A program made the translations under genes and the position numbers. A stretch of DNA of 64,000 bases from Methylobacillus flagellatus_A (GTDB taxonomy: Bacteria; Pseudomonadota; Gammaproteobacteria; Burkholderiales; Methylophilaceae), in NCBI RefSeq assembly GCF_031344055.1, contig NZ_JADBEN010000006.1; one strand, given 5' to 3'. Numbering within the stretch: the first letter of the stretch is position 1; every line of letters begins with the position of its first letter. The notes under the pieces were generated by a model. The model searched no databases, was not told the origin of the DNA, and was given only the letters and a program-made list of their open reading frames with translations. Shown piece by piece: positions 34,904 through 43,487 of the stretch.

Positions 34904-36781
34904 CTATATCGTGACTTGCGCGCCCAGTTCAATCACCCGGTTTGGCGGCAGCTTGAATTGATTGGTGACGCTATCCGCATTGCGGAACATGCCGACAAAC
35001 AGCTTGTTCCTCCAGTAAGCCATGCCGGAAGAGCGGCTCGCAAACAGGGTTTCCTTGCCGATGAAGAACGAGGTGTCCATGGTGTCTAGCTCCAGGCCCA
35101 GCTGTTTGGTCAGCTCCAGGTCGCGCGGCAGGTCCGGGTCGTCCTTGAAGCCGTAGTTTACCGTGATGCGGTAGAAGCCGTGCGGCAATTCCTCCAGCCC
35201 CAGCCGGCTGCGCTCTGCAACGTAGGGGACGTCGGCAAAGTTGACCGTCAGCAGGATATTGCGCTCATGCAGTATCTTGTTGTGCTTGAGGTTGTGCAGC
35301 ATGGCATGCGGGACGCCGTGAGGGTTGGGCGTCATGAAGATGCCGGTGCCCTGCACGCGCTGCGGCGGATGGGCGCCGATGGCGTCAACGAAGGGTTCCA
35401 GCAGCATGGACTCGTTGCGCAGGCGTTCGAGCAGCAGGCCGCGCCCGCGCTTCCAGGTGGTCATCAGAGTGAAGATGACGATGCCGATCAGGATGGGCGC
35501 CCAGCCGCCATCGGGAATCTTCAGGATATTGGCGCTGAAGAACGCGAGGTCGATGACGAGGAACAGGCCGATCAACGCCAGGGTGCGCGGCCAGCTCCAG
35601 CGCCAGATGCCGTGGAACACGATGCCGGCCAGCAGGGTGGTGAACAGCATGTTGCCGGTGACGGCAATGCCGTAGGCCGCGGCCAGGTCGCCCGATGAGC
35701 CGAAGCCGGCCACCAGCGCCATGACGGCTACCATCAGGCTCCAGTTGATGTAAGGCATGTAGATCTGGCCTTTTTGCTGCTCCGAGGTGTGCAGGATGCG
35801 CATGCGCGGCAGGTAGCCCAGCTGCAATGCCTGGGCCGAGATCGAGAATGCGCCCGAGATCACGGCTTGCGAGGCGATCACGGTGGCGAGCGTCGCCAGG
35901 CCGATCAGCGGGTAGAGCATCCATTGCGGGGCCATGAGGTAAAAGGGGTTCTTGATCGCTTCCGCATCATGCAGCACCAGGGCTCCCTGCCCGAAGTAGT
36001 TCAATATCAAGGCGGGCAGGACGAAGCCGAACCATGCGTAGCGGATCGGCCTGGGGCCGAAATGTCCCATGTCGGCATAGAGCGCCTCCACTCCGGTGAC
36101 GGCGAGCACCACGGAACCCAGCGCAACGAAGGCGATCCAGGGCGCGTTGATGAAGAACTGGATGGCGTAGAGCGGATTCAGCGCTTCCAGCACCCTGGGC
36201 TCATGCAGGATGTTGACGACGCCAAGCGCGGCCAGGGTGCCGAACCACAGCAGCATCACCGGCCCGAACAGCGCGCCTGCCACAGCCGTGCCCTTGCTTT
36301 GCAGCCAGAACAGGGCGAACAGCACCGCCAGGGTAACGGGCACGATGAATTGATCCAGCGCCGGTGCGGCCACCTCCACGCCTTCCACCGCCGACAGCAC
36401 CGAGATTGCGGGCGTGATCATGCCGTCCGCGTAGAACATGCAGGCGCCGACGATGCCGGCATACATCACCAGGCGCTTGCGCTCGCCCTTGATATTGCGG
36501 CTTGCCAGCGCAAGCAGCGCCATGATGCCGCCTTCGCCGTTATTGTCGGCGCGCATCATGAACACGGTGTATTTCACCGATACCACCATGATGAATGACC
36601 AGAGGATCAAGGCCAGGATGCCGAAGACATTGTCGTGTGTGAGCGGCACCGGGTGGGGGCTCACGGCAAACACTTCCTTCATGGTGTAGAGCGGGCTGGT
36701 GCCGATGTCGCCGAATACCACGCCGAGTGCCGCGAGGGCCAGGAGCGGTAGGGCCGGCTTGGTGGTGCCAGAGGATTGCAT
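34904..36781 (-). CDS. kup: Kup-family potassium uptake protein
   Basis: 625 residues with about twelve membrane helices in the first 430 and a cytoplasmic C-terminal domain. The N-terminal GVVFGDIGTSPLYTMKEVF and the helix region VSVKYTVFMMRADNNGEGGI are Kup/HAK/KT signatures. It imports potassium with protons. It seems to be transcribed alone, with the M48 gene 86 bases downstream. Confidence 0.95.
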   Translation of the reverse strand: MQSSGTTKPALPLLALAALGVVFGDIGTSPLYTMKEVFAVSPHPVPLTHDNVFGILALILWSFIMVVSVKYTVFMMRADNNGEGGIMALLALASRNIKGERKRLVMYAGIVGACMFYADGMITPAISVLSAVEGVEVAAPALDQFIVPVTLAVLFALFWLQSKGTAVAGALFGPVMLLWFGTLAALGVVNILHEPRVLEALNPLYAIQFFINAPWIAFVALGSVVLAVTGVEALYADMGHFGPRPIRYAWFGFVLPALILNYFGQGALVLHDAEAIKNPFYLMAPQWMLYPLIGLATLATVIASQAVISGAFSISAQALQLGYLPRMRILHTSEQQKGQIYMPYINWSLMVAVMALVAGFGSSGDLAAAYGIAVTGNMLFTTLLAGIVFHGIWRWSWPRTLALIGLFLVIDLAFFSANILKIPDGGWAPILIGIVIFTLMTTWKRGRGLLLERLRNESMLLEPFVDAIGAHPPQRVQGTGIFMTPNPHGVPHAMLHNLKHNKILHERNILLTVNFADVPYVAERSRLGLEELPHGFYRITVNYGFKDDPDLPRDLELTKQLGLELDTMDTSFFIGKETLFASRSSGMAYWRNKLFVGMFRNADSVTNQFKLPPNRVIELGAQVTI

Positions 36782-36868
36782 ATGGCAGGCTCAGTGAAAA
36801 ATTGTCGCCATTCTACGCCCCTTGCAAATGCTTAGGTAGCGCGGCAATCGCCTGGCTTGGCCGGGAAT

Positions 36869-37204
36869 TCACTGCTTGCGCTGGCGCGCGGCGCGCAATG
36901 CGGCGGCATAGGCAAGGCGTGCCCAGTAGGTGGCTTGTTCCGCTTCTTCGAGCATGTCGGCAGGCGCCTGGCAATAGGACATGGTGATCTCCTTTCCCTG
37001 CTTGGCGTAGCGAAAGGCGGGCAGGCCGAGTTTCTCGAACTCCTTGCGGTTTTCCGCATCGGCCTTGAGGTAGAGCGTATCGTCGGCGATCAGCGCGAAC
37101 ATCAGGCCGTCGTGGTAAATGCCATAGCCGCCGAACATGCGCTTGGCATGGATGGGGCCGAAACCGTGCAGCAATTCCTCCAGGTGACTGATGAGCTCGT
37201 TCAT
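36869..37204 (-). CDS. TfoX N-terminal domain protein
   Basis: 111 residues with only the N-terminal TfoX domain: KRMFGGYGIYHDGLMFALIADDTLYLKAD and a basic tail (LRAARQRKQ). Full-length TfoX/Sxy activates competence genes with CRP, but single-domain proteins such as this one are widespread and of unknown role. A structured repeat lies between it and xseA. Confidence 0.85.
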   Translation of the reverse strand: MNELISHLEELLHGFGPIHAKRMFGGYGIYHDGLMFALIADDTLYLKADAENRKEFEKLGLPAFRYAKQGKEITMSYCQAPADMLEEAEQATYWARLAYAAALRAARQRKQ

Positions 37205-37256
37205 GTCACCGGATGCTTGAGAGCGTTAAGAATGACTAAAAAACTCAGCGAAGCGG

Positions 37257-37322
37257 TCCTGGCTAGGCGTTCTGCCGCAGGCAGTACAAGTCGTACGGCA
37301 AGGCAGGGCAACAACGCCAGGA
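37257..37322. repeat. Structured inverted repeat between xseA and the TfoX-domain gene
   Basis: TCCTGG-CTAG-GCGTT (37257-37271) pairs with AACGCCAGGA (37313-37322), the CTAG forming a bulge, and an inner hairpin CTGCC-GCA-GGCAG sits at 37272-37284. The interior is built of short repeats (GGCAAGGCAGGGCAAC). It follows the xseA stop on the minus strand without a close T-tract. It could be a dispersed palindromic element or a structured RNA; genome-wide copies were not testable here. Confidence 0.4.
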
Positions 37323-37339
37323 GAGTTTTGTTAGCCACT

Positions 37340-38536
37340 CTAGGTGCTTTTGTCGCGGATTTCAGCCTGGGCGCTGCCTTTGCCCAGGGTGAGCTTGACC
37401 TGGTCGCCGGGAGCGAGCTGGCTGCTGTCCTGCACCAGCTCGCCGTTCAGTTTTTCCACCAGTGCGTAGCCGCGCTGCAATACCGCGCTCGGGTTCAGGT
37501 GCGTCAGGCTTTGCTGCACTGCCTGCAAGTGCTGGCGCTGCCTCTGCAGCTGCCTGGCCATGGCCTGGGTCAGGCGCAGATGCAATTGGGACAGGTGCTG
37601 CCGCTTGTGCTCGGCCTGCTGCATGGGGGACAACAGCCTGCGGCTGAGATAGTCGAGGTGCTGGCTGCGCTGCTGGAGCAGGCTTTGCATGCTGCGCGCC
37701 AGGCGGTTGCGGTGTTGCTGCAGGTTGCGCAGCAGGCTGCCGCGGTCAGGCGTGGTCAGTTCCGCGGCAGCGGTAGGGGTGGGCGCGCGCACGTCGGCGA
37801 CGAAGTCCGCGATCGTGAAGTCGGTCTCATGGCCGACGGCGCTGATCACCGGCAATGCGCAGGCATGGATGGCGCGCGCGACGACTTCCTCGTTGAACTG
37901 CCACAAATCCTCGATGCTGCCGCCGCCCCGGCACACGATGAGCACGTCGCATTCCGCGCGCTGGTCGGCGGCGCGGATGGCGGCGGCAATCAGCTTGGCC
38001 GCGCCCTTGCCCTGCACCGGCGTGGGGTAGATGACGACATTGACCGCAGGCATGCGGCGGCGCAGCGTGGTGAGCACGTCGCGCAAGGCGGCAGCGTCGG
38101 GCGAGGTGACGATGCCGATCTGGCGCGGGTGTGCGGGAATTGCGATCTTGTGCTCCGCGGCAAACAGGCCTTCGGCGGCGAGCTGGTTCTTGAGCTTCTC
38201 GTAGGCTTCGAACAGGTTGCCCAGCCCTGCGCGCTGCAGGAACTCGATGGTAAGCTGGAAATCGCCGCGTGCCTCGTAAAGCGTCACCACGGCCCTCGCC
38301 TCGACCTTGTCGCCCTCGCGCGGCGCCCAGTCCAGGTAGGCGTTGCGGCCGCGGAACATCACGCAGCGCACCTGGGCGCCCTGGTCCTTGAGCGAGAAAT
38401 ACCAATGCCCCGAGGCGGCCCGGGTCAGGTTGGAGATTTCGCCGCTGATCCAGAACAAGGGGAAGCTGGTTTCCAGTAGCTCGCGCGCCATGCGGTTGAG
38501 TTCGCTGACGCTGAGGATGCGCTGAGGGTCTGCCAT
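37340..38536 (-). CDS. xseA: Exodeoxyribonuclease VII large subunit
   Basis: 398 residues, slightly shorter than the E. coli protein of about 456. An N-terminal OB-fold (ILSVSELNRMARELLETSFP) precedes the catalytic domain with ALPVISAVGHETDFTIADFVAD and RGGGSIEDLWQFNEE, then a long coiled-coil region rich in Gln and a C-terminal GYALV segment. With XseB it degrades single-stranded DNA from both ends. xseB is not in the window. Confidence 0.95.
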   Translation of the reverse strand: MADPQRILSVSELNRMARELLETSFPLFWISGEISNLTRAASGHWYFSLKDQGAQVRCVMFRGRNAYLDWAPREGDKVEARAVVTLYEARGDFQLTIEFLQRAGLGNLFEAYEKLKNQLAAEGLFAAEHKIAIPAHPRQIGIVTSPDAAALRDVLTTLRRRMPAVNVVIYPTPVQGKGAAKLIAAAIRAADQRAECDVLIVCRGGGSIEDLWQFNEEVVARAIHACALPVISAVGHETDFTIADFVADVRAPTPTAAAELTTPDRGSLLRNLQQHRNRLARSMQSLLQQRSQHLDYLSRRLLSPMQQAEHKRQHLSQLHLRLTQAMARQLQRQRQHLQAVQQSLTHLNPSAVLQRGYALVEKLNGELVQDSSQLAPGDQVKLTLGKGSAQAEIRDKST

Positions 38537-38672
38537 ATCGGGTTTATCTATTAGGTTTGTCTATTAAGGCTGTCTGCCGGCCGTGCCCGGGTGTCGCAGC
38601 ATGGATTGGTGCTAACCGGGCTGTATCCGTTACAATTGCGGGACTTTCATTATAAGTGCTGGGGCTTTGTTT

Positions 38673-39173
38673 ATGTGCAATAAGCTGTTTGCTGGGCGAC
38701 GCGGGTATTTCCTCGGCTTCGTCGCCAGTTTCGGGCTGGTGGGCCTTGCCTTGTTCCTGCAGCAGAAATACAACCTGGAGCCTTGTCCGTTGTGCATCTC
38801 CCAGCGGATTGCATTCATGGCGCTGGGGATATTGTTCCTGGTTGCCGCGCTGCACAATCCCGGCAGCCTGGGCCGCAAGGTATATGGCCTGCTGCACGTC
38901 ATTGCCGCGGCGACCGGCATCGGCATCGCGGCACGCCATATCTGGATCCAGGCCAATCCGGACAAAGTGATGGCCGAATGCGGCGCGGGGTTTGACTACA
39001 TCATGGAAACCTTTCCGCTGAAAAAGGCATTGGACTTGATCTTCAAGGGCACCGGCGAATGCTCGGCAATAGACTGGACCTTGTTCGGCCTGACCATTCC
39101 GCAGCTTTCCCTGGTCGCATTTGCCGGCCTGGGGCTGTTCGCCGTCTTGTTGGCCTTCCACAAGAAAGCCTGA
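38673..39173 (+). CDS. dsbB: Disulfide bond formation protein DsbB
   Basis: 166 residues from the ATG at 38673 (GGGG 8 bases upstream); an in-frame TTG at 38667 is less likely. There are four membrane helices, with periplasmic cysteine pairs Cys38-Cys41 (EPCPLC) and Cys103/Cys130 as in E. coli DsbB. It reoxidises DsbA and passes electrons to quinone. cysM follows after 53 bases. Confidence 0.94.
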   Translation: MCNKLFAGRRGYFLGFVASFGLVGLALFLQQKYNLEPCPLCISQRIAFMALGILFLVAALHNPGSLGRKVYGLLHVIAAATGIGIAARHIWIQANPDKVMAECGAGFDYIMETFPLKKALDLIFKGTGECSAIDWTLFGLTIPQLSLVAFAGLGLFAVLLAFHKKA

Positions 39174-39226
39174 TTTGGAATTCCGGGCAGTCCAGCCAGG
39201 CCTGCCCAGCAACTGATTGAAACTAC

Positions 39227-40114
39227 ATGTATAAAACCCTGGATGATTTCGTAGGCAACACTCCCTTGGTCAAGCTGCAGCGCATGGCGGGCAAGACCAG
39301 CAACACCATATTGCTCAAGCTCGAAGGCAACAACCCCGCAGGCTCGGTCAAGGACCGGCCCGCGCTTTCCATGATCAAGCGGGCCGAGGCGCGCGGCGAC
39401 ATCAAGCCTGGCGATACCCTGATCGAGGCGACTTCCGGCAATACCGGCATCGCGCTTGCCATGGTGGCGGCGATGCGCGGCTACAAGATGGTGCTGGTGA
39501 TGCCGGACAACCAGAGCGTGGAGCGCCGCCAGAGCATGAAAGCCTACGGCGCCGAGCTGGTATTGACGCCGCGCGACGGCGGCATGGAGCTGGCGCGCGA
39601 CGTGGCGACCAAGCTGCAGGCGGAGGGCGAGGGCATCGTGCTCGACCAGTTCGCCAACCAGGACAACCCGTTGGCGCATTACGAAGGCACCGGGCCGGAA
39701 ATCTGGCGCGACACGGCAGGCAAGATTACGCATTTCGTCTCCAGCATGGGCACGACCGGCACTATCATGGGCACCTCGCGCTACCTCAAGGAACAGAACC
39801 CTGATATCCGCATCGTCGGCGTGCAACCTGACGAAGGCGCGCAGATTCCCGGCATCCGCAAATGGCCTGAGGAATACCTGCCCAAAATTTATGACGCCAA
39901 GCGCGTCGACGAACTGATGTACGTCAATCAGGAAAATGCGGAAAAAATCACGCGCAGGCTGGCGGAGGAGGAGGGCATCTTTGCCGGCATTTCCTCCGGC
40001 GGCGCCTTGTATGCGGCATTGCAGCTCTCCAAGCGCGTGGAGAATGCCGTGATCGTGTCCATCGTCTGCGACCGCGGCGACCGTTATTTGTCCACCGGAG
40101 TGTTTCCTGCGTAA
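39227..40114 (+). CDS. cysM: Cysteine synthase B (O-acetylserine sulfhydrylase)
   Basis: 295 residues. The PLP lysine is Lys42 in NNPAGSVKDRPAL, and the substrate loop is EATSGNTGIALAMVAAMRGY. The CysM type is favoured over CysK by length, by start TLDDFVGNTPLVKLQRM and by RKWPEEYLPKIYD. It makes cysteine from O-acetylserine and sulfide or thiosulfate. Its stop overlaps the probable start of the next gene. Confidence 0.94.
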   Translation: MYKTLDDFVGNTPLVKLQRMAGKTSNTILLKLEGNNPAGSVKDRPALSMIKRAEARGDIKPGDTLIEATSGNTGIALAMVAAMRGYKMVLVMPDNQSVERRQSMKAYGAELVLTPRDGGMELARDVATKLQAEGEGIVLDQFANQDNPLAHYEGTGPEIWRDTAGKITHFVSSMGTTGTIMGTSRYLKEQNPDIRIVGVQPDEGAQIPGIRKWPEEYLPKIYDAKRVDELMYVNQENAEKITRRLAEEEGIFAGISSGGALYAALQLSKRVENAVIVSIVCDRGDRYLSTGVFPA

Positions 40115-41954
40115 GTCGCAGAACAATCCTTGCTTTACCGGGTGGCAAGCCCTGCGTCATCTTGCCGCCTTTCCTTTTTTTTCCGGTGTATTCGTTTATT
40201 GCTGCCTCGCATTTCCGCTGCAGGCGCATGCCATTACCAGCATCAGCATAGAGGCGGATAGCATTGAAACGCCCTCGGCCAATCTGCGCAAAGTGCGCGG
40301 CGAACTGGGGCTGGATGGCAATGTAAGCCTGCAGGCGGAACTCAAGCAGGAGGAGGGTGCTTCCTGGCAGCCCTTGCGCCTGGATTGCACGCAGGCGGCG
40401 CAACCCGTCGCGCGGGAGTGGCGTTGCGAGCGCGGCGAGTTCGGTACCGCCGGCGTGCATGTGCCGTTCAGCCTGACAGTCAAGCAAGCTGTAGCCCAGG
40501 ATCAGCATTACCAGCTCGCCCTGTCGCTCAACGATGCCTCGTTCAACAACCAGGCTGGGACGCAGGCGGCAGAAAAGCTCAATGCCGATCTATCGCTGGA
40601 TGTGCGTAAGCAGGCCGGTGGCTGGCAGTGGCAGGCGTCGGTGCATTGGCGCGATGGCGAACTTTACTGGCAGCCCTGGTATTTTGCCGAGGGCGGGCAC
40701 CGTCTGGTGGCCAATGGGCATTATGCCGGGGATGAGCTGGCGGTGGACGCGGCCGATGTCACGCTCGCCAAGGTGGGCAAGACTGCGCTGCGCGCGCGCT
40801 GGAGGGCCGGGAGCCTGCAGGATTTGTCCCTGGATGCGGACCGCCTGGAACTATCGGAGCTCTATTCATTATTGCTGCAGCCTCTGCTGGCGGATAGCGC
40901 CTTGAATAAGTTGGATATCGCCGGCCAGGCCAGCGTGAAGTTCGAGCTGCGCGACGGCGAGCCGGTTTCCGCGCTGCTGGCGCTCAAGGATGTCGACATG
41001 GAGGACAAGGAGAGCCGTTTTGCGCTGTACAAGCTCAATAGCCATATTCCATGGTCTTATGATGAGCCGCACGTGGTCCAGCTCGCCTATGCCGGCGGCC
41101 ATTTCCTCAAGATTCCCCTGGGAGAGGCCAGCGTGCTGGCGGAGGTCAACCGCTATTCATTGACCATGTCGCAGCTATACCTGCCTATCCTCGATGGCGC
41201 GCTCAGCCTGACGGATGTCTCGGCCACCCATGCTGCGGGGAATTGGCATTGGCACCTGCGCGCCAACCTGGTGCCGGTCTCCATGCCGGCGCTGAGCCAG
41301 GCGCTGGGCTGGCCGCGCATGGAGGGGAAGGTGGCTGCGGCGATCCCGATGGTCACTTATAGCCGCGGCCAACTTACGGCCAATGGCGACATGCTGTTCC
41401 AGATGTTCAACGGCAGTATCGCCGTGCGCAACCTTGGCATGCAGACCCCGCTGGAGGCGGCTTCCAGGCTGCATGCCGACCTGGAGTTGCGCAGGCTAGA
41501 CCTGGGCGACATCACGCGTACCTTCTCGTTCGGTGCGATCGAGGGCAAGCTGGATGGCGATGTGCGCAACCTGGAGCTGTCCAACTGGCAGCCCGTGAGC
41601 TTCGATGCGCGCCTCTACAGCAGCCCGGGCAGCTACCGCAAGAAGATCTCCCAGCGCGCGGTAGAGAATATTACCGCGCTGGGCGGGGCAGGGGCTGCCG
41701 CGGCGATACAGCGCAGCGTGCTGCGCTTCTTCAGCGAGTTCAACTATAAGCAGATCGGCTGGAATTGCCAGTTGCGCAACGACGTCTGCCAGATGAGCGG
41801 CGTCGAGTACACCCCGCAGGGCTATGTGATCGTCAAGGGCAGCGGCATCCCGGCGATCACGGTGATGGGCTACAACCATAACGTGGGCTGGAGCGACCTT
41901 CTCACGCGCCTCAAGCGCGTCACGGAGGGCAATGCCAGCCCGGTGATCCAATGA
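40107..41954 (+). CDS. ydbH: YdbH-like intermembrane phospholipid transport protein
   Basis: Coding is clear from inside the cysM 3' end to 41954. No ATG, GTG or TTG lies upstream of a GTG at 40293, but that start would lose an evident signal peptide (AAFPFFSGVFVYCCLAFPL then QAHA). I propose the CTG at 40107, preceded by GGAG with 6-base spacing and overlapping the cysM stop, giving 615 residues. The AsmA/YdbH-like body ends with TALGGAGAAAAIQRSVL and GIPAITVMGYN. Identification follows from the ynbE and ydbL genes immediately downstream. YdbH forms a periplasmic bridge moving phospholipid to the outer membrane; E. coli YdbH is longer, about 880. Confidence 0.82.
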   Translation: MRKSQNNPCFTGWQALRHLAAFPFFSGVFVYCCLAFPLQAHAITSISIEADSIETPSANLRKVRGELGLDGNVSLQAELKQEEGASWQPLRLDCTQAAQPVAREWRCERGEFGTAGVHVPFSLTVKQAVAQDQHYQLALSLNDASFNNQAGTQAAEKLNADLSLDVRKQAGGWQWQASVHWRDGELYWQPWYFAEGGHRLVANGHYAGDELAVDAADVTLAKVGKTALRARWRAGSLQDLSLDADRLELSELYSLLLQPLLADSALNKLDIAGQASVKFELRDGEPVSALLALKDVDMEDKESRFALYKLNSHIPWSYDEPHVVQLAYAGGHFLKIPLGEASVLAEVNRYSLTMSQLYLPILDGALSLTDVSATHAAGNWHWHLRANLVPVSMPALSQALGWPRMEGKVAAAIPMVTYSRGQLTANGDMLFQMFNGSIAVRNLGMQTPLEAASRLHADLELRRLDLGDITRTFSFGAIEGKLDGDVRNLELSNWQPVSFDARLYSSPGSYRKKISQRAVENITALGGAGAAAAIQRSVLRFFSEFNYKQIGWNCQLRNDVCQMSGVEYTPQGYVIVKGSGIPAITVMGYNHNVGWSDLLTRLKRVTEGNASPVIQ

Positions 41955-42055
41955 CCGTTATCTCCAGCTTTGCATGCAGACAAAGGGCTGGCTAGGGTAC
42001 AATCCCGACTGATGAACGGCGGCGAACCGGCCGCCAATGCAAGAGGAAACATGCG

Positions 42056-42241
42056 ATGCAAATTACCTGGAAATGGGTGGCGCCCTGGCTGTTGGTGCTG
42101 GCGCTGCCAGCCTGCGTCACCATCAATATCTACTTCCCGGCGGCCGCGGCGGAAAAGGCGGCAGACCGTATCATCGACGATGTCTGGCAACTGAAGGAAA
42201 AGACAGCGCCGTCCACCCCGGCAGAGGAGAAAGACAAATGA
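42056..42241 (+). CDS. ynbE: YnbE-family outer-membrane lipoprotein
   Basis: 61 residues with a lipobox LALPAC (Cys near 20) and the family segment VTINIYFPAAAAEKAADRII. YnbE is the outer-membrane anchor partner of YdbH in phospholipid transport. It has a GAGGAAA ribosome-binding site, and its stop overlaps the ydbL start as ATGA. Confidence 0.88.
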   Translation: MQITWKWVAPWLLVLALPACVTINIYFPAAAAEKAADRIIDDVWQLKEKTAPSTPAEEKDK

Positions 42242-42654
42242 AGCGTTTCATCACCACATGCCTGTTGTTGGGCGGATTGTTGACCTCCGTGCTGGCGTAT
42301 GCCGCGGCTGACCTGGAGATCAACACGCCTGCAATCACATCCATCAAGAGCAGCATGCAGGCCAGGCATGGGCAATTGTCCAGCTTCTATGCCAACGGGG
42401 CGGTCGGCTTCACGCGCGACGGCCTAGTGGCGGTGCGGGATGCGAATGCAGTGCCGCTGGCGCAGCGCCAGAACCTCAATGCGCTGGTGGCGGCGGAAAA
42501 CAACGACCGCAATGCGCTCTACAAGGAAATCGCCAATGCCAACAGCCATCCCGAGTGGGAGAGTGAGGTGCGCAGCACCTTCGCCCAGCGCTGGATCCAG
42601 AAGGCCCAGGGCGGCTGGTACTACCAGGACGGCGGCGGCTGGGTGAAGAAGTAG
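42238..42654 (+). CDS. ydbL: YdbL-family (DUF1318) periplasmic protein
   Basis: 138 residues. A signal peptide (LLLGGLLTSVLAYAAA) precedes a helical domain with IKSSMQARHGQLSSFYANGAV-type sequence and a C-terminal AQGGWYYQDGGGWVKK. YdbL is thought to modulate assembly of the YdbH-YnbE bridge. The ATG overlaps the ynbE stop, fixing it in the operon. Confidence 0.88.
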   Translation: MKRFITTCLLLGGLLTSVLAYAAADLEINTPAITSIKSSMQARHGQLSSFYANGAVGFTRDGLVAVRDANAVPLAQRQNLNALVAAENNDRNALYKEIANANSHPEWESEVRSTFAQRWIQKAQGGWYYQDGGGWVKK

Positions 42655-42679
42655 GTATGAAAACGAGCAAAGCTGCGAC

Positions 42680-43456
42680 ATGACGCCTACGCTGATATTC
42701 GACATAGAGACCGTCCCGGATACCGACGGCCTGCGCAAGCTGTACAGCCTGCCCGCGGAAACCACGGACGAGGACGTGGCCCACGTGGCGTTCCACAAGC
42801 GCCGCCAGCAGAATGGCAGCGAATTCCTGCCCTTGCACCAGCATAGGGTGGTGGCGATTTCCTGCGCGCTGCGCGAGGGCGATGGATTCCGCGTCTGGAC
42901 GCTGGGTAGCCCGGATGCGCCGGAACAGGAAATTATCCAGCGTTTCTACGACGGCATCGAGAAATACACTCCCAACCTGGTTTCCTGGAATGGCGGCGGG
43001 TTCGACCTGCCGGTGCTGCATTACCGCGGCCTCGTGCACGGCATCGTCGCGCCGCGCTACTGGGACATGGGCGACGACGACCGCGAGTTCAAGTGGAACA
43101 ATTACATCAGCCGCTACCATACCCGCCACCTGGACCTGATGGACCTGATGGCGCTATACAACGGCAGGGCCAATGCGCCGCTGGACGAGATCGCGCAATT
43201 GTGCGGCTTCCCCGGCAAGCTGGGCATGGACGGCAGCAAGGTATGGGAAGCCTTCGCTAACGGCGAGATCAACGCGATTCGCGATTATTGCGAAACCGAC
43301 GTGGCGAATACTTATCTCGTGTACCTGCGCTTCCAATTGATGCGCGGCGCGCTGGACCAGGCAGCATATGGGCGCGAAGTCGCATTGGTGCGCGACACCC
43401 TGGCCGGATACCAAGGCCGGCATTGGCAGGAATTCTTAAATCACTGGCAGCAATGA
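42680..43456 (+). CDS. Predicted DEDD 3'-5' exonuclease (PolB-like)
   Basis: 258 residues. Exonuclease motifs are visible: motif I D8-x-E10 (TLIFDIETVPD), motif II in LVSWNGGGFDLPVLHYRG, and motif III near AIRDYCETDVANTYLVY. This is the stand-alone 3'-5' exonuclease family related to family B DNA polymerases. The in vivo substrate is unknown. It lies between ydbL and rlmD, both close by, and may be in the same transcript. Confidence 0.88.
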   Translation: MTPTLIFDIETVPDTDGLRKLYSLPAETTDEDVAHVAFHKRRQQNGSEFLPLHQHRVVAISCALREGDGFRVWTLGSPDAPEQEIIQRFYDGIEKYTPNLVSWNGGGFDLPVLHYRGLVHGIVAPRYWDMGDDDREFKWNNYISRYHTRHLDLMDLMALYNGRANAPLDEIAQLCGFPGKLGMDGSKVWEAFANGEINAIRDYCETDVANTYLVYLRFQLMRGALDQAAYGREVALVRDTLAGYQGRHWQEFLNHWQQ

Positions 43457-43487
43457 CATAGTTGTCAGGCATGACTTGAAACAACCC

